Assembly: GCF_002151125.1 (NCBI RefSeq)
Contig: NZ_MDJZ01000011.1
Coordinates: 124,001-188,000, forward strand
DNA length: 64,000 nucleotides
Origin: Clavibacter michiganensis
Lineage (GTDB): Bacteria > Actinomycetota > Actinomycetes > Actinomycetales > Microbacteriaceae
Direction: 5' to 3'
The notes below the pieces were generated by a model. It saw nothing but the letters and a program-made list of their open reading frames with translations. It was not told where the DNA came from and did not search any database. The position numbers were made by a program, and so were the translations under genes. Shown here piece after piece: positions 43,059-51,894 of the stretch; position 1 is the stretch's first letter, and each line of letters begins with the position of its first letter.

Positions 43059-44609
43059 ATGCAGATCCACCGCGTCCGCGTCCACCGCAGCGACGAGGCC
43101 CTGCCTCCCGGGGAGCAGCTGGCGGGGCGCATCGCCGCCGTCGCCGCCGACCCCGTGGAGGTCGACGCCGACGTCACCGAGATGATCGTCAACCGCATCA
43201 TCGACAACGCCGCCGTCGCGACCGCATCGCTCACCCGCGCGCCCGTCGTCGCGGCGCGCGCGCAGGCCCTCGCGCACGGGCCGTCCACCGGCGGCGCGGG
43301 TGCGACCGTCGTGGGCGCGGATCCCGCCACCCGCGTGAGCGCCGAGTGGGCCGCCTGGGCGAACGGCGTGGCCGTGCGCGAGCTCGACTACCACGACACC
43401 TTCCTCGCCGCGGAGTACTCGCACCCGGGCGACAACATCCCGCCGATCCTCGCCGCCGCCCAGCACGCCGCCGCGGCGGGACGCCCCGACGGCCGCGCGC
43501 TCACGGGCGCCGACGTGGTCCGCGGCATCGCGACCGGCTACGAGATCCAGGTCGACCTCGTGAAAGCGATTAGCCTGCACGCGCACAAGATCGACCACGT
43601 CGCGCACCTCGGCCCGTCGGCCGCCGCGGGCATCGGCACGCTCCTCGGGCTGGATCAGGAGACGGTCTTCCAGGCGATCGGCCAGGCCCTCCACACCACG
43701 ACCGCCACGCGCCAGTCGCGCAAGGGCGCCATCAGCACGTGGAAGGCGCACGCGCCCGCGTTCGCCGGGAAGATGGCCGTCGAGGCGATCGACCGGGCGA
43801 TGCGCGGCCAGACGAGCCCCACCCCCATCTACGAGGGCGAGGACGGCGTGATCGCCTGGCTGCTCGACGGCCCCGACGCCGGCTACGACGTCCCGCTGCC
43901 GGCGCCCGGCGAGGCCAAGCGGGCGATCCTCGACACGTACACGAAGGAGCACTCGGCCGAGTACCAGGCGCAGGCGTGGATCGACCTCGCGCGCCGCCTG
44001 CACCACGCGCACCCCGTGCTCGCGGACGCGGACGCGATCGACCGCGTCGTCATCCACTCGTCGCACCACACGCACGTCGTCATCGGATCCGGCGCGAACG
44101 ACCCGCAGAAGTACGACCCGCGCGCCAGCCGCGAGACGCTCGACCACTCGATCCCGTACATCTTCACCGTCGCGCTGCAGGACGGCGCCTGGCACCACGT
44201 CGACTCGTACGCGCCCGAGCGCGCCGGCCGCCCCGACACGGTGGACCTCTGGCGCCGCGTCACCACGACCGAGGACCCGGAGTGGACCCGCAGGTACCAC
44301 TCCATGGATCCGGCCGAGAAGGCGTTCGGCGGCCGGGTGGAGATCCGGCTGACCGACGGCTCGACCATCGTCGACGAGATCGCCGTCGCCGACGCGCACC
44401 CGCTCGGCGCCCGGCCGTTCGCGCGCGCCGACTACGTGGCCAAGCTCCGCACGCTGGCAGACGGCGTGCTCGAGGATGCCGAGGTCGACCGCTTCCTCGC
44501 GCTCGTCGAGCGCCTGCCCGAGCTCACCGCCGACGAGCTCGCCGGCCTCACCGTCACCGCACGACCCGGCCTCCTCGACGGCGCCGGCTCCCCGAAGGGA
44601 CTCCTCTAG
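43059..44609 (+). CDS. prpD: 2-methylcitrate dehydratase
   Basis: 516-residue MmgE/PrpD-family enzyme of the methylcitrate cycle, turning 2-methylcitrate into 2-methyl-cis-aconitate. Seen: [14 protein letters not shown] at about 45, [21 protein letters not shown] (by pieces, 110-130), [29 protein letters not shown] at about 222, and [25 protein letters not shown] precedes the ATG. Translationally coupled to prpB (TAGTG). Confidence 0.93.
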   Translation: MQIHRVRVHRSDEALPPGEQLAGRIAAVAADPVEVDADVTEMIVNRIIDNAAVATASLTRAPVVAARAQALAHGPSTGGAGATVVGADPATRVSAEWAAWANGVAVRELDYHDTFLAAEYSHPGDNIPPILAAAQHAAAAGRPDGRALTGADVVRGIATGYEIQVDLVKAISLHAHKIDHVAHLGPSAAAGIGTLLGLDQETVFQAIGQALHTTTATRQSRKGAISTWKAHAPAFAGKMAVEAIDRAMRGQTSPTPIYEGEDGVIAWLLDGPDAGYDVPLPAPGEAKRAILDTYTKEHSAEYQAQAWIDLARRLHHAHPVLADADAIDRVVIHSSHHTHVVIGSGANDPQKYDPRASRETLDHSIPYIFTVALQDGAWHHVDSYAPERAGRPDTVDLWRRVTTTEDPEWTRRYHSMDPAEKAFGGRVEIRLTDGSTIVDEIAVADAHPLGARPFARADYVAKLRTLADGVLEDAEVDRFLALVERLPELTADELAGLTVTARPGLLDGAGSPKGLL

Positions 44610-45523
44610 TGCTGCACTCCACCCTCACCTCCGCCGCCAAGCGCCGCGCGTTCCGCGAGCGCCTCGCGTCCGGCGAGCTGCTCCGGATGCCCGGCGCGTT
44701 CAACCCGCTGTCGGCCCGCCTCATCCAGGACAAGGGCATGGACGGCGTCTACATCTCCGGCGCCGTGCTCTCGGCGGATCTCGGCCTGCCGGACATCGGC
44801 CTCACCACGCTCACCGAGGTGGCCGGGCGCTCGCAGCAGATCGCGCGCGTCACCGACCTGCCGTGCCTCGTGGACGCGGACACGGGCTTCGGCGAGCCGA
44901 TGAACGTCGCCCGCACGGTGCAGATGCTCGAGGACGCCGGCGTCGCGGGCCTCCACATCGAGGACCAGGTGAACCCCAAGCGCTGCGGGCACCTCGACGG
45001 CAAGCAGGTGGTCGACGAGTCGACCGCGCTGAAGCGGATCCGCGCGGCCGTCGACGCCCGCCGCGACCCGGACCTGCTGGTCATGGCCCGCACCGACGTG
45101 CGCGGTGTCGACGGGATGGCGGCGGCCGTCGACCGGGCGAAGGCTCTCGTGGATGCCGGCGCCGACGCGATCTTCCCCGAGGCGATGGCGGACCTCGCCG
45201 AGTTCGAGGCGATGCGCGCCGCGGTGGACGTGCCGATCCTCGCCAACATGACCGAGTTCGGGAAGAGCGAGCTGTTCACGACGCAGCAGCTCGCCGACGT
45301 GGGCGTCGACATCGTCATCTACCCGGTCTCGCTCCTGCGCCTCGCGATGGGCGCCGCCGAGCGCGGCCTGGACGCGATCCTCGAGGAGGGCACGCTGGCC
45401 TCGAAGGTGCCGGAGATGCAGACCCGCGCGCGCCTCTACGAGCTGCTCGACTACGCGGGCTACAGCGCGTTCGACGAGGACGTGTTCACGTTCACGCTGG
45501 AGGGGAACCGCGGCGGGGCGTGA
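44609..45523 (+). CDS. prpB: 2-methylisocitrate lyase
   Basis: 304-residue PEP mutase/isocitrate lyase superfamily enzyme cleaving 2-methylisocitrate to pyruvate and succinate. Seen: MPGAFNPLSARLIQDKGMDGVYISG at 29-53, LVDADTGFGEP at about 84-94 (metal), HIEDQVNPKRCGHLDGKQ with the catalytic KRCGH at about 122-126, and MTEFGKSELF at about 214. GTG overlaps the prpD TAG by one base. Normally followed by prpC; here prpC lies 3.5 kb downstream. Confidence 0.94.
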   Translation: MLHSTLTSAAKRRAFRERLASGELLRMPGAFNPLSARLIQDKGMDGVYISGAVLSADLGLPDIGLTTLTEVAGRSQQIARVTDLPCLVDADTGFGEPMNVARTVQMLEDAGVAGLHIEDQVNPKRCGHLDGKQVVDESTALKRIRAAVDARRDPDLLVMARTDVRGVDGMAAAVDRAKALVDAGADAIFPEAMADLAEFEAMRAAVDVPILANMTEFGKSELFTTQQLADVGVDIVIYPVSLLRLAMGAAERGLDAILEEGTLASKVPEMQTRARLYELLDYAGYSAFDEDVFTFTLEGNRGGA

Positions 45524-45529
45524 TGCCTG

Positions 45530-45682
45530 GTCGCGCTCGTCGAGTCCGTGGAGGGACCCGTCGAGCGCGAGGCCGAGGGCGAGCACGGCCAGCAGCATCC
45601 CCATGCCGACCGATGCGAGGACGTCCGCCGCGCGGCTGACCGCGCGCACCCCGCCGGATCGGGCGGCGGGGGCGGCAGGCAT
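45530..45682 (-). pseudogene. Truncated membrane-protein ORF at the prpB edge
   Basis: From ATG 45682 the minus-strand frame has good codons and one membrane helix (VGMGMLLAVLALGLALDG) for about 50 codons, then runs without a stop into the reverse complement of prpB. It looks like the 5' end of a gene cut off at a rearrangement joint immediately after the prpB stop. Confidence 0.4.
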
Positions 45683-45802
45683 CCGGCGAGGCTAGCCGCG
45701 GGCCGGCCGCGGCAGGCCGGAGCGTGCACACGCGCGCCACCCGGATCGGGGGTTCCGTCGCCCTGGGCGGGCGTGGTCGACTGGTCGCGACGACGGGGAC
45801 CC

Positions 45803-46306
45803 ATGCGACGAGCGCCAGCACCAGCATCAGCACGTGCGCGGACCGTCGCGGGCGCGCTCGCGGCGGTGGCCGTCCTCGGCGTCAGCCTCGCGGGCTGCTC
45901 CACCGGCCCCGCGGCGGACCCCGTGCGCGCCGACGCCGATGCCCCACCCGGCTCAGCCGAGATCGCCACCTACCTCGACGACGGCGGCGCCATGGAGGCG
46001 CTCCTGACCGGCACGCTCGTCGAGCGCGACGGCTGCCTCTACCTCGAGACGCCGGGCTACGCACCCGACGGCGGCTCCGCCTACTGGCTGCCGATCCTCC
46101 CCGAGCGGACGACCCGCTGGGACGGGACGACCCTGACCCTCGGCGACGAGTCCCACCGGGTCGGCGACGAGGTCAGCCTGGGCGGCGGCGCGTCCTCCGA
46201 GCCGACGTCACCGTACGACCTCTCCGGCCAGGAGGGGATCCCGGACGCCTGCAGCACGGAGTACGCGTGGCTCGCCGGGCCACCGCGGGAGCCGGCTGCC
46301 GGATGA
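45803..46306 (+). CDS. Hypothetical lipoprotein
   Basis: 167 residues: basic N-terminus, hydrophobic signal (VAGALAAVAVLGVSL) and lipobox SLAGC with the Cys at about 35. The mature part contains two Cys (DGCLYLE, DACSTEY) and a beta-rich pattern (TGTLVERDGCLYLETPGYAPDGG by pieces), reminiscent of small secreted domains but not a named family. ATG overlaps nothing upstream; its TGA overlaps the ATG of the next gene (ATGA), so both form a pair. Confidence 0.65.
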   Translation: MRRAPAPASARARTVAGALAAVAVLGVSLAGCSTGPAADPVRADADAPPGSAEIATYLDDGGAMEALLTGTLVERDGCLYLETPGYAPDGGSAYWLPILPERTTRWDGTTLTLGDESHRVGDEVSLGGGASSEPTSPYDLSGQEGIPDACSTEYAWLAGPPREPAAG

Positions 46307-46740
46307 CCCGCGACTCCGGCGACTCCGGCGAGGCCGCCGCCGCGCCCCGTCCGCGCCTGCTCCTCCGCGCCGCGCTCCTCGCCGGGATCCCGCTGGTCGT
46401 CATGACGGCGATCGGCACGTACCTCCTGGCAGACGGCCAGGCCGCCGACGGTCGTTCGACCCTCGCGGTCGGCGTCATCGTCGCGGCGACCGCCTCCGGC
46501 TCGCTCCTCTACCAGGTGGGCGGCTGGAGCCTCACGCGGCAGTCGGTCACGCACTTCGCGCTCATGCTCGTGACCGTCCTCCCGGCGCTCCTGATGAGCG
46601 GCTGGTTCCCGGTGGACACCGCGGGCGGCGTGCTCGCGGTCGTCGGGATCTTCCTCGCCGCGGGCGTCGTGCTCTGGTCGACGCTCTTCCTCGTGATGAC
46701 GGCGGTCGAGCGGCGGCGGACGGCACGCGCCTCGGCGTGA
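46303..46740 (+). CDS. Four-helix membrane protein (DUF3021-like)
   Basis: 145 residues: an acidic-neutral N-terminus, then four membrane helices (LLRAALLAGIPLVVMTAIGTYLL; LAVGVIVAATASGSLLYQ; VTHFALMLVTVLPALLMSGW; GGVLAVVGIFLAAGVVLWSTLF) and a basic end. Size and topology fit DUF3021 proteins; the assignment rests on this alone. Coupled to the upstream lipoprotein gene by ATGA overlap. Confidence 0.6.
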   Translation: MTRDSGDSGEAAAAPRPRLLLRAALLAGIPLVVMTAIGTYLLADGQAADGRSTLAVGVIVAATASGSLLYQVGGWSLTRQSVTHFALMLVTVLPALLMSGWFPVDTAGGVLAVVGIFLAAGVVLWSTLFLVMTAVERRRTARASA

Positions 46741-46755
46741 TCCGTCGTCCGCGTC

Positions 46756-47250
46756 TCAGAGGCGGACGACGCGGTACGTCTCGTCGACCGCGAACCCCGC
46801 GCGCGCGTAGAGCGGCAGTGCACGTGCGCTGGAGTGCACGCGGACGTACCGGCAGCCGCGCGCCCGGGCGTCGTCCAGCAGCGCCGCCACGAGGCGCGCG
46901 CCCGTCCCCGACCCGCGGAGCGCCGGCAGGACGTAGACGGACTGGACGTCGCCGGACACCCGGCTCAGGTCGTCCGGCGTCGGCGGGCGGTGCGTGAGGG
47001 CCAGCCACGCCATGCCGACCACCTCGCCGTCCGCCTCCGCGACGACGCACCGGTGCGTGTCGGGGTGCGCCGCGGCGAAGGCGGCCGTCGCCGCGACGTA
47101 GCCGGCCTGATCGGTCGCGGGCGCCGTCCCGGACTCCTCGACCGTCCATCGCCAGCGCAGCTCCGCGACGCGTCGCATGTCCTCGGCTCGGGCGGCGCGG
47201 ATGGTGACGTCCGGATGCGCGGCGGCCGTCAGGTCGGGGTGATCGCTCAT
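46756..47250 (-). CDS. GNAT-family N-acetyltransferase
   Basis: 164-residue Gcn5-related acyltransferase. Seen: IRAARAEDMRRVAELRW at the N-terminus, VVGMAWLAL, and the acetyl-CoA pyrophosphate loop VLPALRGSGTGARLVAALLDDARARG (by pieces, 105-130; the core is RGSGTGARL), then LPLYARAGF. Acceptor unknown. Cytosolic. Same strand and 24 bases downstream of the disulfide oxidoreductase gene, so both may be co-transcribed. Confidence 0.9.
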   Translation of the reverse strand: MSDHPDLTAAAHPDVTIRAARAEDMRRVAELRWRWTVEESGTAPATDQAGYVAATAAFAAAHPDTHRCVVAEADGEVVGMAWLALTHRPPTPDDLSRVSGDVQSVYVLPALRGSGTGARLVAALLDDARARGCRYVRVHSSARALPLYARAGFAVDETYRVVRL

Positions 47251-47274
47251 GACACGAAGCTCGGCGACGCCGCG

Positions 47275-48750
47275 TCAGTCCAGCTCGCCCGCCAGCGCCT
47301 CGTCCTGCAGGAGGCGCCGCGCCGCGATCCCGATGACCGCGCTGTAGGTCGGGTACGCGAACCGCACGTGCGCGAGGGTGGCGACGTCGACGCCCGCGGC
47401 CATCGCGGTGGTGACCGACTGGATCACCTCGACCGCGTTCTCGCCCACGGCGTGCGCGCCGAGGATGAGCTCGCGGCGGCGGTCGGCGATGAGGAGGAGG
47501 AAGCCGGCCTCGCGGTCGTCGATCACGGCGCGGTCGACCTCGGCGAACGGCACGCGCGCGATCACGCACCCGCTGTCGCGCTCGCGCGCCTCCGCCTGGG
47601 TGAGGCCGACGCCCGCGTAGTCGGGGTCGGTGAAGCCGCCGGCCGGGAGGAGCTGCAGCGGGATCCGGCGGTTGACGCCCAGCACCGCGTTCTCGGCCGC
47701 GGCCTCGCCCTCGGACTGCGCGGCCTGCACGAGCATGTCCTTCCCGTTGGCATCTCCCACCGCGAGGATGTGCGGCACGCGCGTGCGGAGGTAGCGGTCG
47801 ACCGGGATCGCCGACCGCTCGACCTCGACGCCGGCGTGCTCGAGCCCGAGGTCCTCGACGTCGGCCGGCCAGCCGGTGGCCATGATCACGGCGTCGAAGC
47901 TGGAGGACTGCGGGCGGTCGCCGGAGCGCCAGAGCAGGGTGATGGATCCGTCGCCCGTCTTCGTGAGGCCCGTCACGGTGTCGATGCCGGTGCGCACGCG
48001 CACGCCCTGCGCGGTGAACGCGTCGGAGACGGCCGCCGAGATCGCCTCGTCCGACGCGGTGAGCACGCGCGGCGCGACGTCGAGCAGCGTGACCTCGGAT
48101 CCGAACGAGCGGAACACCGTCACGAGCTGCGCGCCCGTGTTGCCCGCGCCGATGACCGCCAGGCGGCGGGGGATCTCCGGCAGCGCGAGCACGTCCTCGG
48201 GCACGGTCGCGAGGTCGGCGCCGGGCACGGGCAGGCGCTTCGAGTGGCCGCCGACGCACACGATGATCGACCCCGCGGTGATCCGCCGGCCGCTGTCGAG
48301 CACGAGCGTCCGGTCGTCGACGAAGCGCGCGCGGCCCTCGTGGACGAGCGTGACGCCCGCCGCCTCGAACCGGGCGGCCTCGTCCTTGAGCGAGCGCACC
48401 CGGTCGACCTGCTCGTGCACGCGCGCCACGATCGACGGCCAGTGCGGGGTCGGCTCGCCCACCCCGATCCCGTTCTCGCCCGCGGAGCGCACCTCGCGCA
48501 CGAGCCGGGCGGTCTTCGCGAGGACGCGCGTGGGCACGCAGCCGGTGTTGACGCACGTGCCGCCGACGCGGCCGGCCTCGAGCACCACCACGGACGCGCC
48601 CAGCTCGGCGGCGCGCAGGGCGGCGGCGGTGCCCGCGGGTCCGGCGCCGATGACGGCGACGTCGTAGCGGTCGGGCTCGGTCGCGGCGTCGGGCTGCGCG
48701 TCGGTCGTCGCCTCGGCGGTGGGCTCGGCGTGGTCGTGGCTCTCGGGCAT
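47275..48750 (-). CDS. Pyridine nucleotide-disulfide oxidoreductase (class I)
   Basis: 491-residue flavin disulfide reductase. Seen: acidic His-rich 28-residue leader, FAD loop VAVIGAGPAGTAAALRAAELG at 31-51, redox pair GGTCVNTGCVPTR (Cys66, Cys71), NAD loop RLAVIGAGNTGAQL at about 192, second FAD motif HILAVGDANGKDML at about 324, and the dimerisation domain with HAVGENAVEVIQ. The usual C-terminal HPT..E is replaced by FAYPTYSAVIG, so the His-Glu acid/base pair of dihydrolipoamide dehydrogenase is missing; probably not a true Lpd. GGAGGA precedes the ATG. Confidence 0.85.
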   Translation of the reverse strand: MPESHDHAEPTAEATTDAQPDAATEPDRYDVAVIGAGPAGTAAALRAAELGASVVVLEAGRVGGTCVNTGCVPTRVLAKTARLVREVRSAGENGIGVGEPTPHWPSIVARVHEQVDRVRSLKDEAARFEAAGVTLVHEGRARFVDDRTLVLDSGRRITAGSIIVCVGGHSKRLPVPGADLATVPEDVLALPEIPRRLAVIGAGNTGAQLVTVFRSFGSEVTLLDVAPRVLTASDEAISAAVSDAFTAQGVRVRTGIDTVTGLTKTGDGSITLLWRSGDRPQSSSFDAVIMATGWPADVEDLGLEHAGVEVERSAIPVDRYLRTRVPHILAVGDANGKDMLVQAAQSEGEAAAENAVLGVNRRIPLQLLPAGGFTDPDYAGVGLTQAEARERDSGCVIARVPFAEVDRAVIDDREAGFLLLIADRRRELILGAHAVGENAVEVIQSVTTAMAAGVDVATLAHVRFAYPTYSAVIGIAARRLLQDEALAGELD

Positions 48751-49038
48751 GGCGTCCTCCGGGTCGGCGCGGCGGTGCGGTCGGCGCCTCGGGAGCGCCC
48801 TGCTGGTGAGGCTACCGAGCGGATGCCGCCGCGACCCGGGTGCGGAGCCGCCCGTCACGTCGGGCGTGACGCGCAGCCGACACCCGACGCCTCCTCCCCA
48901 GCCCGCCGTCGCGCGCCCACCGCCTCGGCCGCGGCGACCCTCGCCCCCGCGGCACCCGCCCCGATACAGTGACGAACGCACCCGGAGGCGACCCGATCCG
49001 CCCGACCACGCGGGTGCGGCATGACGCGAAGGAGCACC
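48751..49038. other. Divergent intergenic region upstream of prpC
   Basis: 288 bases between the disulfide oxidoreductase gene and prpC. It contains CGTCACG-tcggg-CGTGACG (48853-48871), a perfect 7-bp inverted repeat, and TACAGT (48965-48970), a -10-like box that would give prpC a leader of about 60 bases. The remainder shows no coding character. Confidence 0.45.
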
Positions 49039-50172
49039 ATGACCGACATCCGCAAGGGCCTCGCCGGGGTCGTCGTCGACACGACCGCGATCAGCAAGGT
49101 CGAGCCGGCCACCAACTCCCTCCTCTACCGCGGGTACCCCGTGCAGGAGCTCGCGGCCGAGTGCTCGTTCGAGCAGGTCGCGTACCTCCTCTGGCACGGC
49201 GAACTGCCCACCGACGAGGAGCTCGCGCACTTCGAGCACCAGGAGCGCGCGGAGCGGCAGCCGGCGGATGCGGTGCTGCGGATCGTCGACGCGCTGCCCG
49301 TCGACGCGCACCCGATGGACGTCCTCCGTACCGCCGTGAGCGCGATCGGCGCCGCGGATCCCGCGCCCGACGACCACTCGGCCGACGCCGACCTGGAGCG
49401 GTCCGTGCGGCTGCTCGCGCAGATCCCCGTGCTCATCGCCTACGACCAGCGCCGCCGCCGGGGGCTGGATCCCGTCGAGCCGCGCGACGACCTCGGCCTC
49501 GCCGAGAACCTGCTGCTCATGGTGCACGGCGAGCGCCCCACGGAGGCCGACGCGAAGGCCATGGAGGTCTCGCTGATCCTCTACGCCGAGCACTCCTTCA
49601 ACGCCTCCACCTTCACGGCCCGCGTCATCACCTCCACCCTCGCCGACCTGCACTCCGCGGTCACGGGCGCGACCGGCGCGCTCAAGGGCCCGCTGCACGG
49701 CGGCGCCAACGAGGCCGTGCTCGAGACGCTCGACGAGATCGGCGACGCGTCGCGCGTGGAGGCGTGGCTCGACGAGGCGCTCGCCGCCAAGCGCAAGGTC
49801 ATGGGATTCGGGCACCGCGTCTACCGCGCGGGCGACTCGCGCGTGCCCACCATGAAGGCCGCGCTCGACGAGCTCGTCGCCGTGCGGGTCGAGGCGGGCG
49901 GCGAGGCGGGGGAGTCGGCGACGCGCACCATGGACCTCTACGACGCGCTCGAGCGCGGCATGGCCGAGCGCACCGGGATCCTGCCGAACCTCGACTACCC
50001 GTCCGGCCCCGCCTACGCGCTCCTCGGCTTCGAGACGCGCGCCTTCACGCCGCTGTTCGTCGCCGCGCGCGTCGTCGGCTGGACCGCGCACATCGTCGAG
50101 CAGCGGGCGGCGAACTCGCTGATCCGGCCGCTCTCCGAGTACGACGGACCCGCCGAGCGCCACCTGTCCTGA
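49039..50172 (+). CDS. prpC: 2-methylcitrate synthase / citrate synthase
   Basis: 377-residue citrate synthase-family enzyme. Seen: GLAGVVVDTTAISKVEPATNSLLYRGYPVQEL at 6-37, typical of the short methylcitrate synthases, EHSFNASTFTARV at about 182 (His), GALKGPLHGGANEA at about 215 (His), KVMGFGHRVYR at about 253 (His) and GILPNLDYPSG (Asp) at about 315. These complete the His-His-Asp catalytic set. AAGGAG precedes ATG 49039. Condenses propionyl-CoA with oxaloacetate and so closes the cycle of prpD and prpB. Confidence 0.9.
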   Translation: MTDIRKGLAGVVVDTTAISKVEPATNSLLYRGYPVQELAAECSFEQVAYLLWHGELPTDEELAHFEHQERAERQPADAVLRIVDALPVDAHPMDVLRTAVSAIGAADPAPDDHSADADLERSVRLLAQIPVLIAYDQRRRRGLDPVEPRDDLGLAENLLLMVHGERPTEADAKAMEVSLILYAEHSFNASTFTARVITSTLADLHSAVTGATGALKGPLHGGANEAVLETLDEIGDASRVEAWLDEALAAKRKVMGFGHRVYRAGDSRVPTMKAALDELVAVRVEAGGEAGESATRTMDLYDALERGMAERTGILPNLDYPSGPAYALLGFETRAFTPLFVAARVVGWTAHIVEQRAANSLIRPLSEYDGPAERHLS

Positions 50173-50233
50173 CCACCGCCGGAGCCGCCCCACGGGCCCC
50201 GGTCACACGGCCGAGAGCGCTCCCGCCGATCGT

Positions 50234-50239
50234 TAGGAT
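50234..50239 (+). promoter_or_regulatory. -10 box of a probable leaderless transcript (metG)
   Basis: TAGGAT ends 7 bases before ATG 50247. GGATGGAG between could also act as a weak ribosome site. Confidence 0.45.
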
Positions 50240-50246
50240 GGAGCCC

Positions 50247-51824
50247 ATGTCCCGCGGCGAGCCCTTCTACATCACCACGCCGATCTTCTACGTGAACGAC
50301 GTCCCGCACATCGGGCACGCGTACACCGAGGTCGCCGCCGACGTCCTCGCCCGCTGGCACCGCCAGCGCGGCGACGACACCTGGTTCCTCACGGGCACCG
50401 ACGAGCACGGGCAGAAGATCCTCCGCACCGCCACCGCGCACGAGACCACCCCGCAGGCCTGGGCCGACCGCCTCGTCACCGAGAGCTGGCAGCCGCTGCT
50501 CGAGGCCGTCGACATCTCCAACGACGACTTCATCCGCACCACCGACGCCCGCCACGAGGAGAGCGTCAAGATCTTCCTGCAGCGCCTCCACGACGCCGGG
50601 TTCATCTACACGGGCGAGTACAAGGGCTACTACTGCGTCGGCTGCGAGGAGTACAAGCAGCCCTCCGACCTCCTCGAGGGCACGGGTCCGTTCGAGGGCC
50701 AGCTCGTCTGCGCCATCCACTCCAAGCCGGTCGAGCTGCTGGAGGAGAAGAACTACTTCTTCCGCATGAGCGACTTCGGCGAGCGGCTCCTCGCGTTCTA
50801 CGAGGAGCGTCCCGACTTCATCCAGCCCGAGAGCGCCCGCAACGAGATCCTGTCGTTCGTCCGCCGGGGCCTCGAGGACCTCTCCATCTCGCGCTCCAGC
50901 TTCGACTGGGGGATCCCCATCCCGTGGGACGAGAGCCACGTCGTCTACGTGTGGTTCGAGGCGCTGATGAACTACGTCACGGCCATCGGCTACGGCGTGG
51001 ACGACGAGCAGTTCCGCCGTCGCTGGCCCGCCACGCATCTCGTGGGCAAGGACATCCTCCGGTTCCACGCGGTCATCTGGCCCGCCATGCTCATGGCGCT
51101 CGGCGAGGAGCCGCCCCGCCGCGTCTTCGGCCACGGCTGGCTGCTCGTCGGCGGCGAGAAGATGTCGAAGTCGAAGCTCACCGGCATCGTGCCGCAGACC
51201 ATCACCGACACCTTCGGCATCGACGCGTTCCGCTACTACTTCATGCGCGCCTTCGCCTTCGGGCAGGACGGCTCGTTCAGCTGGGAGGACCTCAGCGCCC
51301 GCTACCAGGCCGAGCTCGCCAACGGCTTCGGCAACCTCTCCTCCCGCGTGATCGCCATGGTCGGCCGCTACTTCGACGGTCGGATCCCCGAGGCGCACGA
51401 GCTCACCGAGGCGGATCTCCGCGTGCAGAGCGTCGCACGCGCCGCCGCCTCGACCGCGGACGACGCCATCGAGCGCCTCGCCATCCACGAGGCGCTCGCC
51501 GCCGTGTGGACCCTGGTCGACGAGCTCAACGGCTACATCACGAGCCAGGAGCCCTGGGCCCTCGCGAAGAAGGACGAGGACCGCGCGCGCCTCGAGACCG
51601 TGCTGCACACCGCGGTCCGCGGCCTCGGCACGCTCGCCGTGCTGCTCGCGCCCGTGCTGCCCGGCGCCACCGCGAAGCTCTGGACCGCGCTCGGCGGCAC
51701 CGGCACGGTCGGACAGCAGCGCATCGACCTCGCCGACGAGTGGACCGGATCCGGCGTCGTCACCCCGCTCGAGGCGCCGCTGTTCCCGCGCATCGAGCAG
51801 GAGCCGGCGACACCCGCCGCCTGA
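50247..51824 (+). CDS. metG: Methionyl-tRNA synthetase
   Basis: 525-residue class I aminoacyl-tRNA synthetase charging tRNA(Met). Seen: FYITTPIFYVNDVPHIGHAY (HIGH motif at about 20-23), zinc-knuckle Cys pair in YYCVGCEEYKQP at about 130, WGIPIPWDESHVVYVWFEALMNY, and KMSKS loop GGEKMSKSKLTG at about 306. Short form without the C-terminal dimerisation domain. Followed by a perfect terminator hairpin. Confidence 0.97.
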   Translation: MSRGEPFYITTPIFYVNDVPHIGHAYTEVAADVLARWHRQRGDDTWFLTGTDEHGQKILRTATAHETTPQAWADRLVTESWQPLLEAVDISNDDFIRTTDARHEESVKIFLQRLHDAGFIYTGEYKGYYCVGCEEYKQPSDLLEGTGPFEGQLVCAIHSKPVELLEEKNYFFRMSDFGERLLAFYEERPDFIQPESARNEILSFVRRGLEDLSISRSSFDWGIPIPWDESHVVYVWFEALMNYVTAIGYGVDDEQFRRRWPATHLVGKDILRFHAVIWPAMLMALGEEPPRRVFGHGWLLVGGEKMSKSKLTGIVPQTITDTFGIDAFRYYFMRAFAFGQDGSFSWEDLSARYQAELANGFGNLSSRVIAMVGRYFDGRIPEAHELTEADLRVQSVARAAASTADDAIERLAIHEALAAVWTLVDELNGYITSQEPWALAKKDEDRARLETVLHTAVRGLGTLAVLLAPVLPGATAKLWTALGGTGTVGQQRIDLADEWTGSGVVTPLEAPLFPRIEQEPATPAA

Positions 51825-51842
51825 TCCCGCCGCCCGGAATCC

Positions 51843-51872
51843 GGGTGCCGCGCCCCGCCGGGCGCGGCACCC
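51843..51872 (+). terminator. Perfect terminator hairpin after metG
   Basis: GGGTGCCGCGCCC-cgcc-GGGCGCGGCACCC, 13-bp perfect stem and 4-base loop, 18 bases after the metG stop and 9 bases before the tatD -10 box. No T-run. Confidence 0.8.
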
Positions 51873-51881
51873 GCCCGTCGG

Positions 51882-51887
51882 TAGAGT
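51882..51887 (+). promoter_or_regulatory. -10 box of a probable leaderless transcript (tatD)
   Basis: TAGAGT ends 7 bases before ATG 51895, directly after the metG terminator. Confidence 0.55.
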
Positions 51888-51894
51888 GAGCGCG

